NCBI GenBank assembly: GCA_964035575.1
Contig: OZ037876.1
Location: 744,001 to 808,000 of the forward strand
Source of the DNA: Rhynchopus sp. YZ270_cl-10
Lineage: Eukaryota > Euglenozoa > Diplonemea > Diplonemida > Diplonemidae
Reading direction: 5' to 3'
DNA length: 64,000 bases
Shown here: piece by piece, positions 42,502-51,443 of the stretch
Position numbering within the stretch: position 1 is the stretch's first letter
How the letters are laid out: each line of letters begins with the position of its first letter
The notes under the pieces: generated by a model
The model's input: the letters and a program-made list of their open reading frames with translations, nothing else
Told to the model about the DNA's origin: nothing
The model's database searches: none
Program-made: the position numbers and the translations under genes

Positions 42502-42998
42502 ACACGGGTTAGGAAAGATCTTTTGTCTTTTTTTGTCTTTTTTCGAGAGAAAAAAAAAAAAATCAAGATTTTCAGGATTTTTGTCTTTTTTTTTCAGGAT
42601 CTCTCGAGATCTTTGAGATCTTTGAAAAATCCTGAAAAAAAAAGGAAAAAAAGGAAAAAAAGAGAAAAAAAGATGAAAAAGATCTTGAAAATCTTTTTTT
42701 TCTCAAAAAAAAGATAAAAAAGATTTTTGGGATTTTGAAAAATCTTTTTGGGGAAAAAAAAAAAAAAGATTTTGAAAATCTTTTTTTTTTTTTTTCAAAG
42801 ATTTCTCAAGATCTCGAGATTTTTCATGAAATTTCATGGATTTTTCCAGGATTTTTCAGGATTTTTCCAGGATTTTCAAATCTTTTCTCTTTTTTTTTTT
42901 CTCCCAAAAATCTTTTTTTTTTTTTTTTTTTTCGGGAGAAGAGGATTTTTTTTCTCGAAAAAAAAAAAAAAAAAAAAAAGATCTTTCCCGACCCGTGT
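42502..42998. mobile_element. Non-autonomous inverted-repeat element, 497 bp, with TATT duplication
   Basis: Ends ACACGGGTTAGGAAAGATC and, inverted, ACACGGGTCGGGAAAGATC. Flanked on both sides by TATT (42498-42501 and 42999-43002). The interior is almost wholly made of A/T runs with repeated AAAGATCTT, CTCGAGAT and TTTTCAGGATTTTTC units. No coding capacity. Confidence 0.78.
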
Positions 42999-43241
42999 TA
43001 TTAAGTAGTCTTATATTTGTCTTTCAAAAAAAAAGGGAAAAAAGAAGAAAAAAAATCACACGGGTAACCTAGTTGTCACAGAAACAAAAGGAGCTTGATT
43101 GCTATCACGTAATCTCAACAAAATAAACCACCCTTTTTTTTGGATTCCTCTTCACACACTCATGATATATTTTGAAGGGGGGTATCAATAATTCCTCCCT
43201 GCGTGAGAAGCTGAGAATGTCCTATATAGAAAAAAGAAATA

Positions 43242-43275
43242 AAAGATGAATGTGTCGTTGTCACATAGACCTTAC
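43242..43275 (+). repeat. Short stem-loop repeat, subfamily B
   Basis: AAAGATGAATGTGTCGTTGT then CACATAGACCTTA; inner TGTG/CACA. Confidence 0.6.
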
Positions 43276-43432
43276 AAAAACGGCATTTGATAATGTGCTC
43301 ACATCCGCACACCAAGGTAACGAACACCATCCTGAAAACCAAGACTAATTACAGACAACTTGATGTGAACATAACTTCAGTGGTGTCTATCAGATTCGCC
43401 TGGGGTTCTTGAAGAAAACTTGTAAAGTTTAT

Positions 43433-43475
43433 TTGAAATACAAAGCCCTCTCGTAACAGTGTACCTTGGTACAAT
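43433..43475 (+). repeat. Short dispersed repeat, subfamily C
   Basis: TTGAAATACAAAGCCCTCTC, GTAACAGTGTACCTTGGTAC. Confidence 0.75.
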
Positions 43476-43856
43476 GACCGGCTGTACCGGGGTGGACACC
43501 CAACCATGCAGTCCTACATCCATTTCGTGGTTTACATCTCTAACAGATGACGCCGGAAAGGTGGACAAAAAGGCAATCCTGTGGGTGCCTAGTCCACGAA
43601 CCCGGACGCGGTTATACTATACAGCCGCACTTAACCAACACAGATTCCCATGCAAGAAAGCAGCCACACACAGCAACTGGAAGAGCTGAGTGATGAAGCT
43701 GTTCACACGAGAACCCGTTTGTTCACATCTTTTCAGTATTATGGTGGTGCTCTGGTGTGGGGTTTCTTTTTACATTCTTTGATACACAATTGATGACAAA
43801 AACAAAAAATCAAGAGAAAACGGGAAAGAAAAATTTTTCTTGCTTTTTTTTTGGAA

Positions 43857-43905
43857 AATGATAACGTGCAGTCACCACCCTGTGATCTTCACGTGTCCAT
43901 ATTTT
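43857..43905 (+). repeat. Dispersed repeat, subfamily D
   Basis: AATGATAACGTGCAGTCACC then ACCCTGTGATCTTCACGTG; outer ACGTG/CACGT arms pair. Confidence 0.6.
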
Positions 43906-44095
43906 CCTGAAATTTCCCTTTGAAGGGCTCTTAGAAGCTCAGCATCAAAAGTCAAACAAAATGAAGAAAAAAAAAAGCTGAAGAGTTCGTGGCGAAAGAG
44001 GGAAGGGGAGGTGTGGCTATATTTTTCAGTGAAATCGGACTCAAAAAAAGTGCCCCTACCTCACCCTTCATTAGAAAGAAATAGGAAAAAACTTG

Positions 44096-44130
44096 AGAGA
44101 TGAATGTGCATTTTGTGCACACATCTAAAA
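44096..44130 (+). repeat. Short stem-loop repeat, subfamily B
   Basis: GAGATGAATGTGCATTTTGT then GCACACATCTAAA: AGATG-aa-TGTGC / GCACA-CATCT, near-perfect hairpin. Confidence 0.85.
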
Positions 44131-44251
44131 AACGTGGTTGTATTTACTTTTTTACTGATAAAAGACTCTAAAACCCCCACCCACCCACCCACCCACCCTC
44201 TAACAGCAACGGAACAGCAAAGCAATTTATTTTTAAAAAAAGAAAGCTTTT

Positions 44252-44288
44252 GTAAGATGAATGAGCCTTGCTTGGGCACCATCTTTTA
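44252..44288 (+). repeat. Short stem-loop repeat, subfamily B
   Basis: GTAAGATGAATGAGCCTTGC then TTGGGCACCATCTTTT; outer AAGATG/CATCTT intact. Confidence 0.7.
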
Positions 44289-44349
44289 AAAAAAAAATAT
44301 TGCTATTTTCTGCGACCGTTACTAAAAAAAGAAGAAGAAAAAAATGATA

Positions 44350-44385
44350 ATCTGTTGGAGTAGTGTAGTCCATCACAGAATCGTC
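44350..44385 (+). repeat. Dispersed repeat, subfamily E (diverged)
   Basis: TGTTGGAGTAGTGTAGTCCA; the first 15 bases equal those at 46497-46532. Confidence 0.45.
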
Positions 44386-44518
44386 ACTATCTTAAGCTGG
44401 CAATGCGAAAGTACAATACCCGGACTACTTGTTGTTCATCTGTTTGTTCATCTACAGTTTATCAAGGTTCTGCAGCCAAATGTTGCCCCAGAAAGGGCCA
44501 GGAATTACTAATAATTTA

Positions 44519-44745
44519 TTATCGACAAAACAAAGCAGTGTTTTCCACGACCTGCCACATCCTCCTGAGGGCATCGAACATTTCAACCAAAGGCATCAAT
44601 ACATTATTATGTGTACCCCCAGAAGAGAAGCCATTTGTGTATTGGCAGCACATCGCGGCTTCTATGTTTGCTTTTTTATTTTCAGTATTCAGGGCTTTTT
44701 CTAGGATTTCGTCGACAGAACGTATTTGAGGGTGACACCAAATGC
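44519..44745 (-). CDS. Candidate exon, about 75 aa, gene incomplete
   Basis: After a strong acceptor (CT repeats, then TTTCTTTTCTTCAG) an open frame runs SIWCHPQIRSVDEILEKALN, then KKANIEAAMCCQYTNGF and PLVEMFDALRRMWQVVEN to a stop. Composition is protein-like and unlike the surrounding K/F runs. The first in-frame ATG gives only 44 residues (MCCQYTNGF...), so the frame may be a last exon of a gene whose 5' part I cannot find, or a decayed gene. No family recognised. Confidence 0.4.
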
Positions 44746-45640
44746 TCCTGAAGAAAAGAAACCCACGTAATGACAGAAGGGTGGAGAGAGAGAGAGAGAG
44801 AGAGAAAGGAACGGTGGTGATCCCAGCAGGGTCTCACGTTAGTATCGTATCGAAGAAAAAAATAGAAGGGGGAAAAAATGAGGGCGCAGAGCAAAAAAAA
44901 GGGGGGATAAATGGGGCTGACAGAAAACGCAAAAAACAACAAAAAAAAAAAAAATATAGACTAATAAAATGGGTCCACCTCATTCTGCCTGGAATTTTGG
45001 AGTTTTGGTGGTATTCCTACCCAAACTCCACGAAACTCCACCAAAAATTTCGGGCAAAAAAAAAATCAGGGGTTTATTTAGCAAAAAAGAGTAACTGAAA
45101 CACCCTGTTGATAATCCGTGGGCCGGACCTAAAAACTGCATCCATCCTTTCGTGGCACTTCCTCCAGAAACCCTGTGAAGGTTGGCCTGAAGGTAAAAAG
45201 TGCTGGGATGGCTAACCCTGGGAAACGAAGGTGGTCACACACTGTGGAGGTACCCACCCGATCCCTAATGAGTCAACACTACATCTAGGGTGCCGGCCTA
45301 TTACTCTGTCTAGTAGGAAAAGGGGAAGTACAGACACCACCGCAGCCAGGACACATCCCTGAGGCTCTTTGTAATGAGAATATTTACCAAAACCCCACAC
45401 CAAGTGTGCCTCTCATTCGCACCTCTGGCGGGCGCACTTCGGCCTGTAAGGGTTGCCCTGATTGATCTTCCCAGGAACTACCGAATGCTGTCTGAGTTTT
45501 TTAAAAAAAAAGTTACTTCAAAATGCCAGGTCCACAGCTCCCCCCCCCCTCCCCCCCCGTGTGATACCATGCCCAATGCCCAATACCCATACCCACCCCC
45601 TTCCCATCCGAAATAAGGGAATAACGAAAAAGTTTGGAAG

Positions 45641-45670
45641 CGATGAACCTAAGCCTCGCGTAGGCCCCTA
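45641..45670 (+). repeat. Short stem-loop repeat, subfamily A
   Basis: CGATGAACCTAAGCCTCGCG then TAGGCCCCTA; 3' arm shortened. Confidence 0.55.
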
Positions 45671-45830
45671 TGAGCTGCCCGATCTATCCAAACACCGTGG
45701 TTGTGTTGCAAGAAAAAAACGGTGTACAAAAGTACTAAAAAAACCTCCCTCGCAAAGTAAAGCATCTGATATGCACGTATAAAAATAAGATTCGCTTTTC
45801 ATCAGTCAGACAGGGAAAAAAGAAAGCTTG

Positions 45831-45863
45831 TAAGATGAATGTGCCTCTCAAGCACACATCTAA
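45831..45863 (+). repeat. Short stem-loop repeat, subfamily B (type copy)
   Basis: TAAGATGAATGTGCCTCTCA then AGCACACATCTAA: outer AGATG/CATCT, bulge AA, inner TGTGC/GCACA, loop CTCTCAA. Confidence 0.85.
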
Positions 45864-45946
45864 TAGTTCCAAAGCGAGAGATGATAACACCTCAGGAACT
45901 GGGTAAGGTAAAGAAGAGTGCAGAGTACCCCCCATAGATGATTAAG

Positions 45947-45985
45947 ATATTATTTTCAATCGAAAGATGGAGTTTTTTGTCCACC
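45947..45985 (+). repeat. Dispersed repeat, pair with 30824-30865
   Basis: GATTAAGATATTATTTTCAA followed by TCGAAAGATGGAGTTTTT matches the sequence within intron 2 of the PDZ-like gene (30824-30865). Confidence 0.65.
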
Positions 45986-46496
45986 AGCGTGCAGAGTACC
46001 CCATAAAGAAAAACTTTTTTGGGGAGCAAAGCACGAAAGATGAGTGAAACCGATAGCCTCAAAAATGTCGGTTATTCGGTACACACACGCCACCCTCTCC
46101 CCCCTTTTTTTTTTTGCGAAAGAATTCACAAACGAAGAGAACGTTCTTGTCGGAATGGGCAGAGAGAGAAGAAAAAAAACAAATATTTTCCCCTTTTCGC
46201 AACTATGTGCAAAAAGAAAAAAGAAATACTGCGCAACACGGCAATATACAATCTCGACGCATTTTCTGCTGATTTACCCCCTCTTTTTTTTTCGGCGTCT
46301 CACAAGGAGACTCGAACAAACCAAATGAGTCTGTGCCACATAACATGAACACTTATTCCCAATACAGAAACACCAATCACCCAAACCCATTTTTTTCGAC
46401 CATCGCTGAACACAGCAAAGTCTCATATAGTGTAATGCCACCCCCCCCCCCCTCCTCCCAGTTGATAAACGAAAAAGAATTTTTTTTTTGATAAAA

Positions 46497-46532
46497 TTGT
46501 TGGAGTAGTGTAGTTGCCTCGGTTGTGTTGCC
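46497..46532 (+). repeat. Dispersed repeat, subfamily E (diverged)
   Basis: TTGTTGGAGTAGTGTAGTTG then CCTCGGTTGTGTTGCC. Confidence 0.5.
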
Positions 46533-46562
46533 ACAGTTGTGCAATCTCCACTTTTTTTAAAA

Positions 46563-46602
46563 AAAAAGATCACTGTGCCTCTCTGCTGCTGCACATTTTA
46601 AA
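46563..46602 (+). repeat. Short stem-loop repeat, subfamily B (variant)
   Basis: AAAAGATCACTGTGCCTCTC then TGCTGCTGCACATTTT; inner TGTGC/GCACA. Confidence 0.6.
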
Positions 46603-46615
46603 AAGAAACGCTTTG

Positions 46616-46652
46616 AAAGATGATCCTAAGCCTCGCGTGCTTAGTCACCTTA
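46616..46652 (+). repeat. Short stem-loop repeat, subfamily A
   Basis: AAAGATGATCCTAAGCCTCG then CGTGCTTAGTCACCTT; complete stem. Confidence 0.85.
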
Positions 46653-47251
46653 CGGGGTGGGGAGAACACTTGATGGAAGGGGGTTGGGGTGGTTACAAAA
46701 TGATTAAGAATTTTTTTTTTTTTGTGAAAAGATAGAATTTGTCCTTTGACAAAATCTTCAAAGCTGGTTGAAAACCATTATCTCCTGTTCAAGAATGTAG
46801 TGCAGGTCTTTTACAATCAGTCTTCACTTCATTCGTCCTTTGTTCCCATATCAACATCACCACACTCTGAGAAGGGGTGGAGCAATGTCCGAATAAAGCA
46901 TGCAAAATGCACCATAGGGGACAACAATGCGGTCATTAAGAAGAGAGAAAAATCTTTTAAAAAAAATAAACGATCTTTATTTGCTGTTTTTTTGTTGCAT
47001 TCGATCTAAATCACCTAATAACGATCTGTTCACAAATACAATTTTTTTTTTTTTTTCGGGAAAATTTTTTTTTCTAGTTCTGTTCATTCATTGTTTGGAG
47101 GCGTGAGAGCAAATCTTAAAGAATCGGCTATCACGGGCAAACTTAGTGTATCGTTGGCATTTATTTTTTAGTGTTCACGGTGAAGGTTTTTTTTTTTTCG
47201 TCCACATCTACATCGTTTTTGCAGCTGCTTTAAAAAAAAAATTTTTTTTTG

Positions 47252-47288
47252 TAAAATGAATGTGCCTCTCATTGTACATACATCTTAA
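47252..47288 (+). repeat. Short stem-loop repeat, subfamily B
   Basis: AAAATGAATGTGCCTCTCAT then TGTACATACATCTTA. Confidence 0.75.
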
Positions 47289-48285
47289 AAAAAAACCTAG
47301 AATTTCTATGGAATAACGTCCCCCAAAGTCGATTGACATTTATTTTTGAAGGGTTTTTTTCCTTACGTTTTTCTGACCTCACGTTCCTCTCTTTTCTTTC
47401 CTCCCTCCCCTTTTTCCACTGCAATTTTTTGTTTTAAAAAATTGCACAACAAAAGTAAACCACATTGGCTAACTTTTTTTTTTCCACATTTTGTTTTTAG
47501 TACACGATTTTCTTTGGGCTATTTTTTCTTTTCTTTTGAATATAATATTCGTTCAAGATTGTTTTTTTGAGCTCTCAGCAAAACGAGGACAGTGTAGAGA
47601 CCCTGTGGGATTCTCTCACCGCCTCCACTGTGAGCTCCGTGGTTGTACGTTGTTATCTACCAATGAGGCAGAACAGACGATGGTATTTTTTTTATGAATG
47701 AGAATACAGGTAAAGTGGTAAAGACCATTTTTTTTGCTTTCTCAAAAAATTCGATACTTCACAGGGTATTTCTTCCGCTGCAAAATATTCTGGGATTTTT
47801 TTTTTTTTTTTTTTGTTTTTTTTTATTTTTTTTAGTTTCGCTAAAATCGGCGCCATCACGATATCTCTTGAACGGCCAGGGTGCTTTTTTAACAGACAGG
47901 CACACCTCATCCGTTCAGAGGGGAGAAAGGATACACTGATTTTGCAGTTTTTTTTTGTTTTTTTTTGTTTTTTTGTAAGTTTTGAAACATTGTTGAAATG
48001 GTGTGGTTGCAATCTTATGTGTGAGTCTCTCTCATTCATTCACACGGAACAGGCTTGTATGTTTAAAACATACAATGTACGGCGCAATAAGCCATTTGGT
48101 TGAGCGACGCTGTTCAAATGGCGCGCACCGCACTAAACTGAACATACAAAGGGAGGGTTTAGGGGTTTAGGGTTTGAGGGGGTTTTTTCCCTCCTTCCTC
48201 GTGTACTGATCTCTCCACATAGTTTTTTTTATTGAAAAAAAAAAGAAGGGAAATTGTAGCAGACGTTGTTTTGCTTTTAAAAACG

Positions 48286-48326
48286 TGGTTGCATTAATGT
48301 AGACACCCGAGGATGAGCTCCACTAA
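48286..48326 (+). repeat. Dispersed repeat, subfamily E
   Basis: TGGTTGCATTAATGTAGACA then CCCGAGGATGAGCTCCACTA; partner of 10835-10873. Confidence 0.65.
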
Positions 48327-48471
48327 GTTTTTTTGTTTTTGTTTTTTTGTTTGGACAAGCAGAAGTGCCTCCAAATTTGTGTAGGGGGGGAGGGGGAGGG
48401 GGGGAACAAACGGATCTAGTGGATTTAAAAAAAAAAACAAGAAAAGCAAAAAAGACAAAAAAAAAAATGGT

Positions 48472-48504
48472 TGGTAAAGCCTCAGCATCGTGAGTCACCT
48501 AAAA
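48472..48504 (+). repeat. Short stem-loop repeat, subfamily A (variant)
   Basis: GGTAAAGCCTCAGCATCGTG then AGTCACCTAAAA; 3' half conserved. Confidence 0.5.
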
Positions 48505-48578
48505 GGGGGGTGGGGGAATGACCACTCATGTGGTTCTGCTTACTTCAGACTTCTGCTGCGCGCTCAAGCTTGATCCCT

Positions 48579-48974
48579 TCATTGAAGGTAAAGGGTGCAC
48601 ATCTGGGCAGGTTGGGGATGAATCTGTTTGGCAGGGCCTTCGATGGTGGTCTGAACGGCCTGTGGTGAAGTGGTGTGGGTTGTTGTAGTATATCTGTTGA
48701 AAATCAGTCATTTTGTTCGACATTCATTCTCTGAATCCACGTAAAAATGCGACAGTGGAGATTACATAAGCATCACAACATAACGAGCACACCAGTCTGC
48801 TAGAAACCCCACACAAGCCTCACTATGGTTGCTCACTTCTCGTGCGGGTTTGCACGTGGTACCATACCTTGCGTTACTGTTCAGCTTAGAGCTTTGAATC
48901 GGCACGTCGTCATCAGAGTAGTCGTCAGCCCAGTTCTCAATGTGGACCGTTGCAGCAGGCACCTCAACAGGCAT
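48579..48974 (-). CDS. Small acidic two-exon protein (73 aa)
   Basis: Exons 48974-48868 and 48693-48579; intron GTATGG...TTTTCAACAG, phase 2 kept. The N-terminal half has VHIENWADDYSDDDVPIQ, an acidic aromatic patch, followed by a Thr/Gln/Pro-rich tail (TTTTHTTSPQAVQTTIEG). Joining the exons turns two unrelated-looking frames into one coherent reading. An acceptor (CACTCTCTTAG) lies about 25 bases upstream of the ATG. No known domain. The W-A-D-D-Y patch could be a short linear binding motif, by inference only. It lies in the same direction as its neighbours. Confidence 0.6.
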
Positions 48975-49941
48975 GGTGTACAGTCTGGGTCTGTTCTAAG
49001 AGAGTGCTGTAGTATAGTCTTTGTCCTACTCTCTTTTGTCCACCGGTGTATCTGGCAAGTGGATGGTGTATTGTGGCAAATCTTGTTCTCATTTAAAAAA
49101 AGACCATTTTTTTTTTTACTTCGTTCAACTCGAAACTTGACAAGGGGATTGTGGGAATATGGAAGGGAAAAAAACAAAAATCAGCAAGGCACAAAGAGGG
49201 ATGAAATGGGGAGGGAATTTTGGAGTACATCAGCAGAAGGGGAAAAAAAAAGAAAAAGGGTACAACATTGGGAAAGCTTGTTTTTAAGTATTTTGAAGAA
49301 AATAATTTTTATTGTATCTGGGGCTTAAAAGCAGCTTAAAAGGCCACTTTCGTTGAAAAAAAGCAGCGAAGTTGAAAATAGTGCACACCCCCCTCCGGAC
49401 GTCGGCACCAGAAAAACTCTGTGAGAGCCATCGAACACGGAGTTTTTTGGCACATCTTTGGCTTTTACAATAGCTACCCAGAGGGAAAAAATGTTTTGAT
49501 CAATCCAAGCATTTCAAGAGAGACCGTTAAGGGAACTGTTCTTTGTACGAATTATAAAGAACAAAACTCCTCCCATCCTCCCACTAGAGACAGGCGAATG
49601 GCATCCGTGGTGAAGGAGAAGAAAAAAATACAGTTTTTTTGAGCACCCCTGAATGCTATGAAGGGGTCTGAAAGGTAATGAAGCTGTTGCAATAAAAGAG
49701 TCTTTTTTTTTATAAAAGAAAAATATAGACTAAAAGAAGAAAACAACGTTATGTACACACACAAAGTAGGACCACAGATGCACGATATGGTACTAATATT
49801 CACAAGGTAAGGGGAGCTGGATGCGAGGTGGTCGAGAAAGAAATATACCGACAGCGTCCCTCCTTGTGACGAGAGAGAGGAGAGAAGAGGGCTCTTTTAG
49901 CAACCATGTGCCGCTGATAACTTAGTAGAACCGGTTTATAT
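48975..49941. other. Intergenic
   Basis: No supported gene. A + frame (48825-49328) overlaps the small acidic gene antisense and ends in low-complexity sequence. AT-rich. Confidence 0.5.
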
Positions 49942-50987
49942 GGGAGCGTCCGCGAAAGACCCCCCCCTAAAGCTAACATCCATGCTTATTGGTATTTCAC
50001 TAATTAAAATTTTGGTATTTTATAAGATTTTTTTTTACAATGAACTCAGAGTTAAGTTTCTGAGTTCATTAAAAAAAAAATCGGTGAAAAATTCCGAGTA
50101 GGTATTAATTTAGATAGGAAAAGCTATGTCAGCAGCTATGTGTCCCCTTATTTTACCTGTAAATACTAAGGATATAGGAAGGAATTCACTAATATCTGTC
50201 TCTAAACCCATTATCAAAAAGGGGGGGAGGAAAGGGGGGTGGAGGCTTGTCGCCCCCTCCGAACACTCTAAATAGAGCGCGAAAGAGCTTCACGCTCCGG
50301 GTCGTCTGCGGCGATGTCGACTTTCTCGCAGAAAACCCCCTTTTTTGAGTGACCCTATTGACCTCCGTGATGAGTCTCTCCAAGAGTTGCAGACAATTGT
50401 CCGCCTGTTCCTCCTCTTCCTCCTCCGTCTCGCTGTCACTGTCCTGAGGGTGTCGCTGATGCAACTACAGGAGTAGTAAACGGCGGACACCCCTTTTCTC
50501 CTGGTGGTTGTCTTCTGCATATGGAGGGACATATGCTTCGAGCTACACACCTCGCGCATCCAGCTCCTCGCGCCCCACCCTTTGCCCCCCTGCCAGTGGA
50601 CCCCTGCATACACCTGCAGCTCGGCGAAGTTTTTTAGGCCTCGGAAAGGCCGGGTTTTCAGCTCCTGAGCGAATGCTTTGGCTGGTGATTACATTTCCCC
50701 CTGTTGTGTTGTTCTATGGGTGGTTATATGGGTGTTTGTGAGGATTTCCTTGTATATCCTTAGTATTTACAGGTAAAATAAGGGGACACATAGCTGTTGA
50801 CATAGCTTTTCCTATCTAAATTAATACCTACTCGGAATTTTTCACCGATTTTTTTTTTAATGAACTCAGAAACTTAACTCTGAGTTCATTTAAAAAAAAA
50901 ATCTTATAAAATACCAAAATTTTAATTAGTGAAATACCAATAAGCATGGATGTTAGCTTTAGGGGGGGGTCTTTCGCGGACGCTGCC
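49942..50987. mobile_element. DNA transposon with ~240-bp terminal inverted repeats
   Basis: Arms 49942-50183 and 50746-50987 are nearly perfect inverted copies, starting GGGAGCGTCCGCGAAAGACC (left) and GGCAGCGTCCGCGAAAGACC (right, reverse complement), including GCATGGATGTTAGCTTT and GGTAAAATAAGGGGACACAT. Flanking ATAT on both sides may be the target duplication. The ~560-base centre is GC-richer and has host-like composition. Its minus frame SDSETEEEEEEQADNCLQLL (after CTACTCCTGTAG) resembles a captured gene fragment. No transposase motif is visible. Superfamily not assigned. Confidence 0.85.
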
Positions 50988-51048
50988 ATATATTTTACGC
51001 AAAATCTTTTCGTGCAAAAATCGTGCAAAAAAAAAAAAAATGTTTGAA

Positions 51049-51080
51049 GAGATGAATTGTTTCAATTGACGCACATCTTA
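51049..51080 (+). repeat. Short stem-loop repeat, subfamily B
   Basis: AGAGATGAATTGTTTCAATT then GACGCACATCTTA. Confidence 0.6.
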
Positions 51081-51285
51081 TAAAAAAGAGAAGTTGAAAG
51101 TGCAAACGCAACACCGTCCTAAAAAAATACGGTTTTGAGGAGGAAAAGTACAAAAAAAATACACACACATACACATTCATTTTGAATAGTTCTGTTTTAA
51201 TTCTGTCCAAAAAGATTCACCCGCCCCCCTCCCGCCCCAACAATCTGCCAAAAAAGACAGCCGAATCGATAATTTTTTAGTAAAA

Positions 51286-51316
51286 TATTTCCAAGCCTCT
51301 TCGCTTAGTCATCTTA
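51286..51316 (+). repeat. Short stem-loop repeat, subfamily A
   Basis: ATTTCCAAGCCTCTTCGCTT then AGTCATCTTA, immediately followed by another stem-loop. Confidence 0.65.
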
Positions 51317-51350
51317 TGATGGATGGGCCTCACGGGGATACATCCATCAT
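51317..51350 (+). repeat. Short stem-loop repeat, subfamily B variant
   Basis: ATGATGGATG...CATCCATCAT, a perfect 10-bp stem with loop GGCCTCACGGGGATA; lies in tandem with the preceding subfamily A copy. Confidence 0.75.
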
Positions 51351-51443
51351 TTTCAAAAAAAAAACTTACAAAAAAACCATACAAAAAATTGAGAGACAAC
51401 ATTACCCCCCTTATCCCCCTCCCCCTCTTTCCTCTCCTCCCCT

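Larger units (their letters stand above)
42999..44518. other. Intergenic with short repeats
   Basis: Holds stem-loops at 43242, 44096 and 44252, a subfamily C copy at 43433, a subfamily D copy at 43857 and a (CCCA)n run near 44177. No gene supported. Confidence 0.55.
44746..48578. other. Intergenic, repeat-rich
   Basis: About 3.8 kb without a supported gene. Holds stem-loops at 45641, 45831, 46563, 46616, 47252 and 48472, subfamily E at 46497 and 48286, a repeat pair member at 45947, and a more GC-rich, non-coding-looking island at 45100-45450. Confidence 0.55.

Noticed and set aside
44177..44203. CCCA tandem run as a possible telomere-like or CRISPR-like repeat
   Set aside because: Short simple repeat only; no spacers or arrays. 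No CRISPR array is present in the window.
48150..48185. GGGTTTAGGGGTTTAGGGTTT as interstitial telomere repeat
   Set aside because: Only two to three irregular units, explainable as G/T-rich low complexity.
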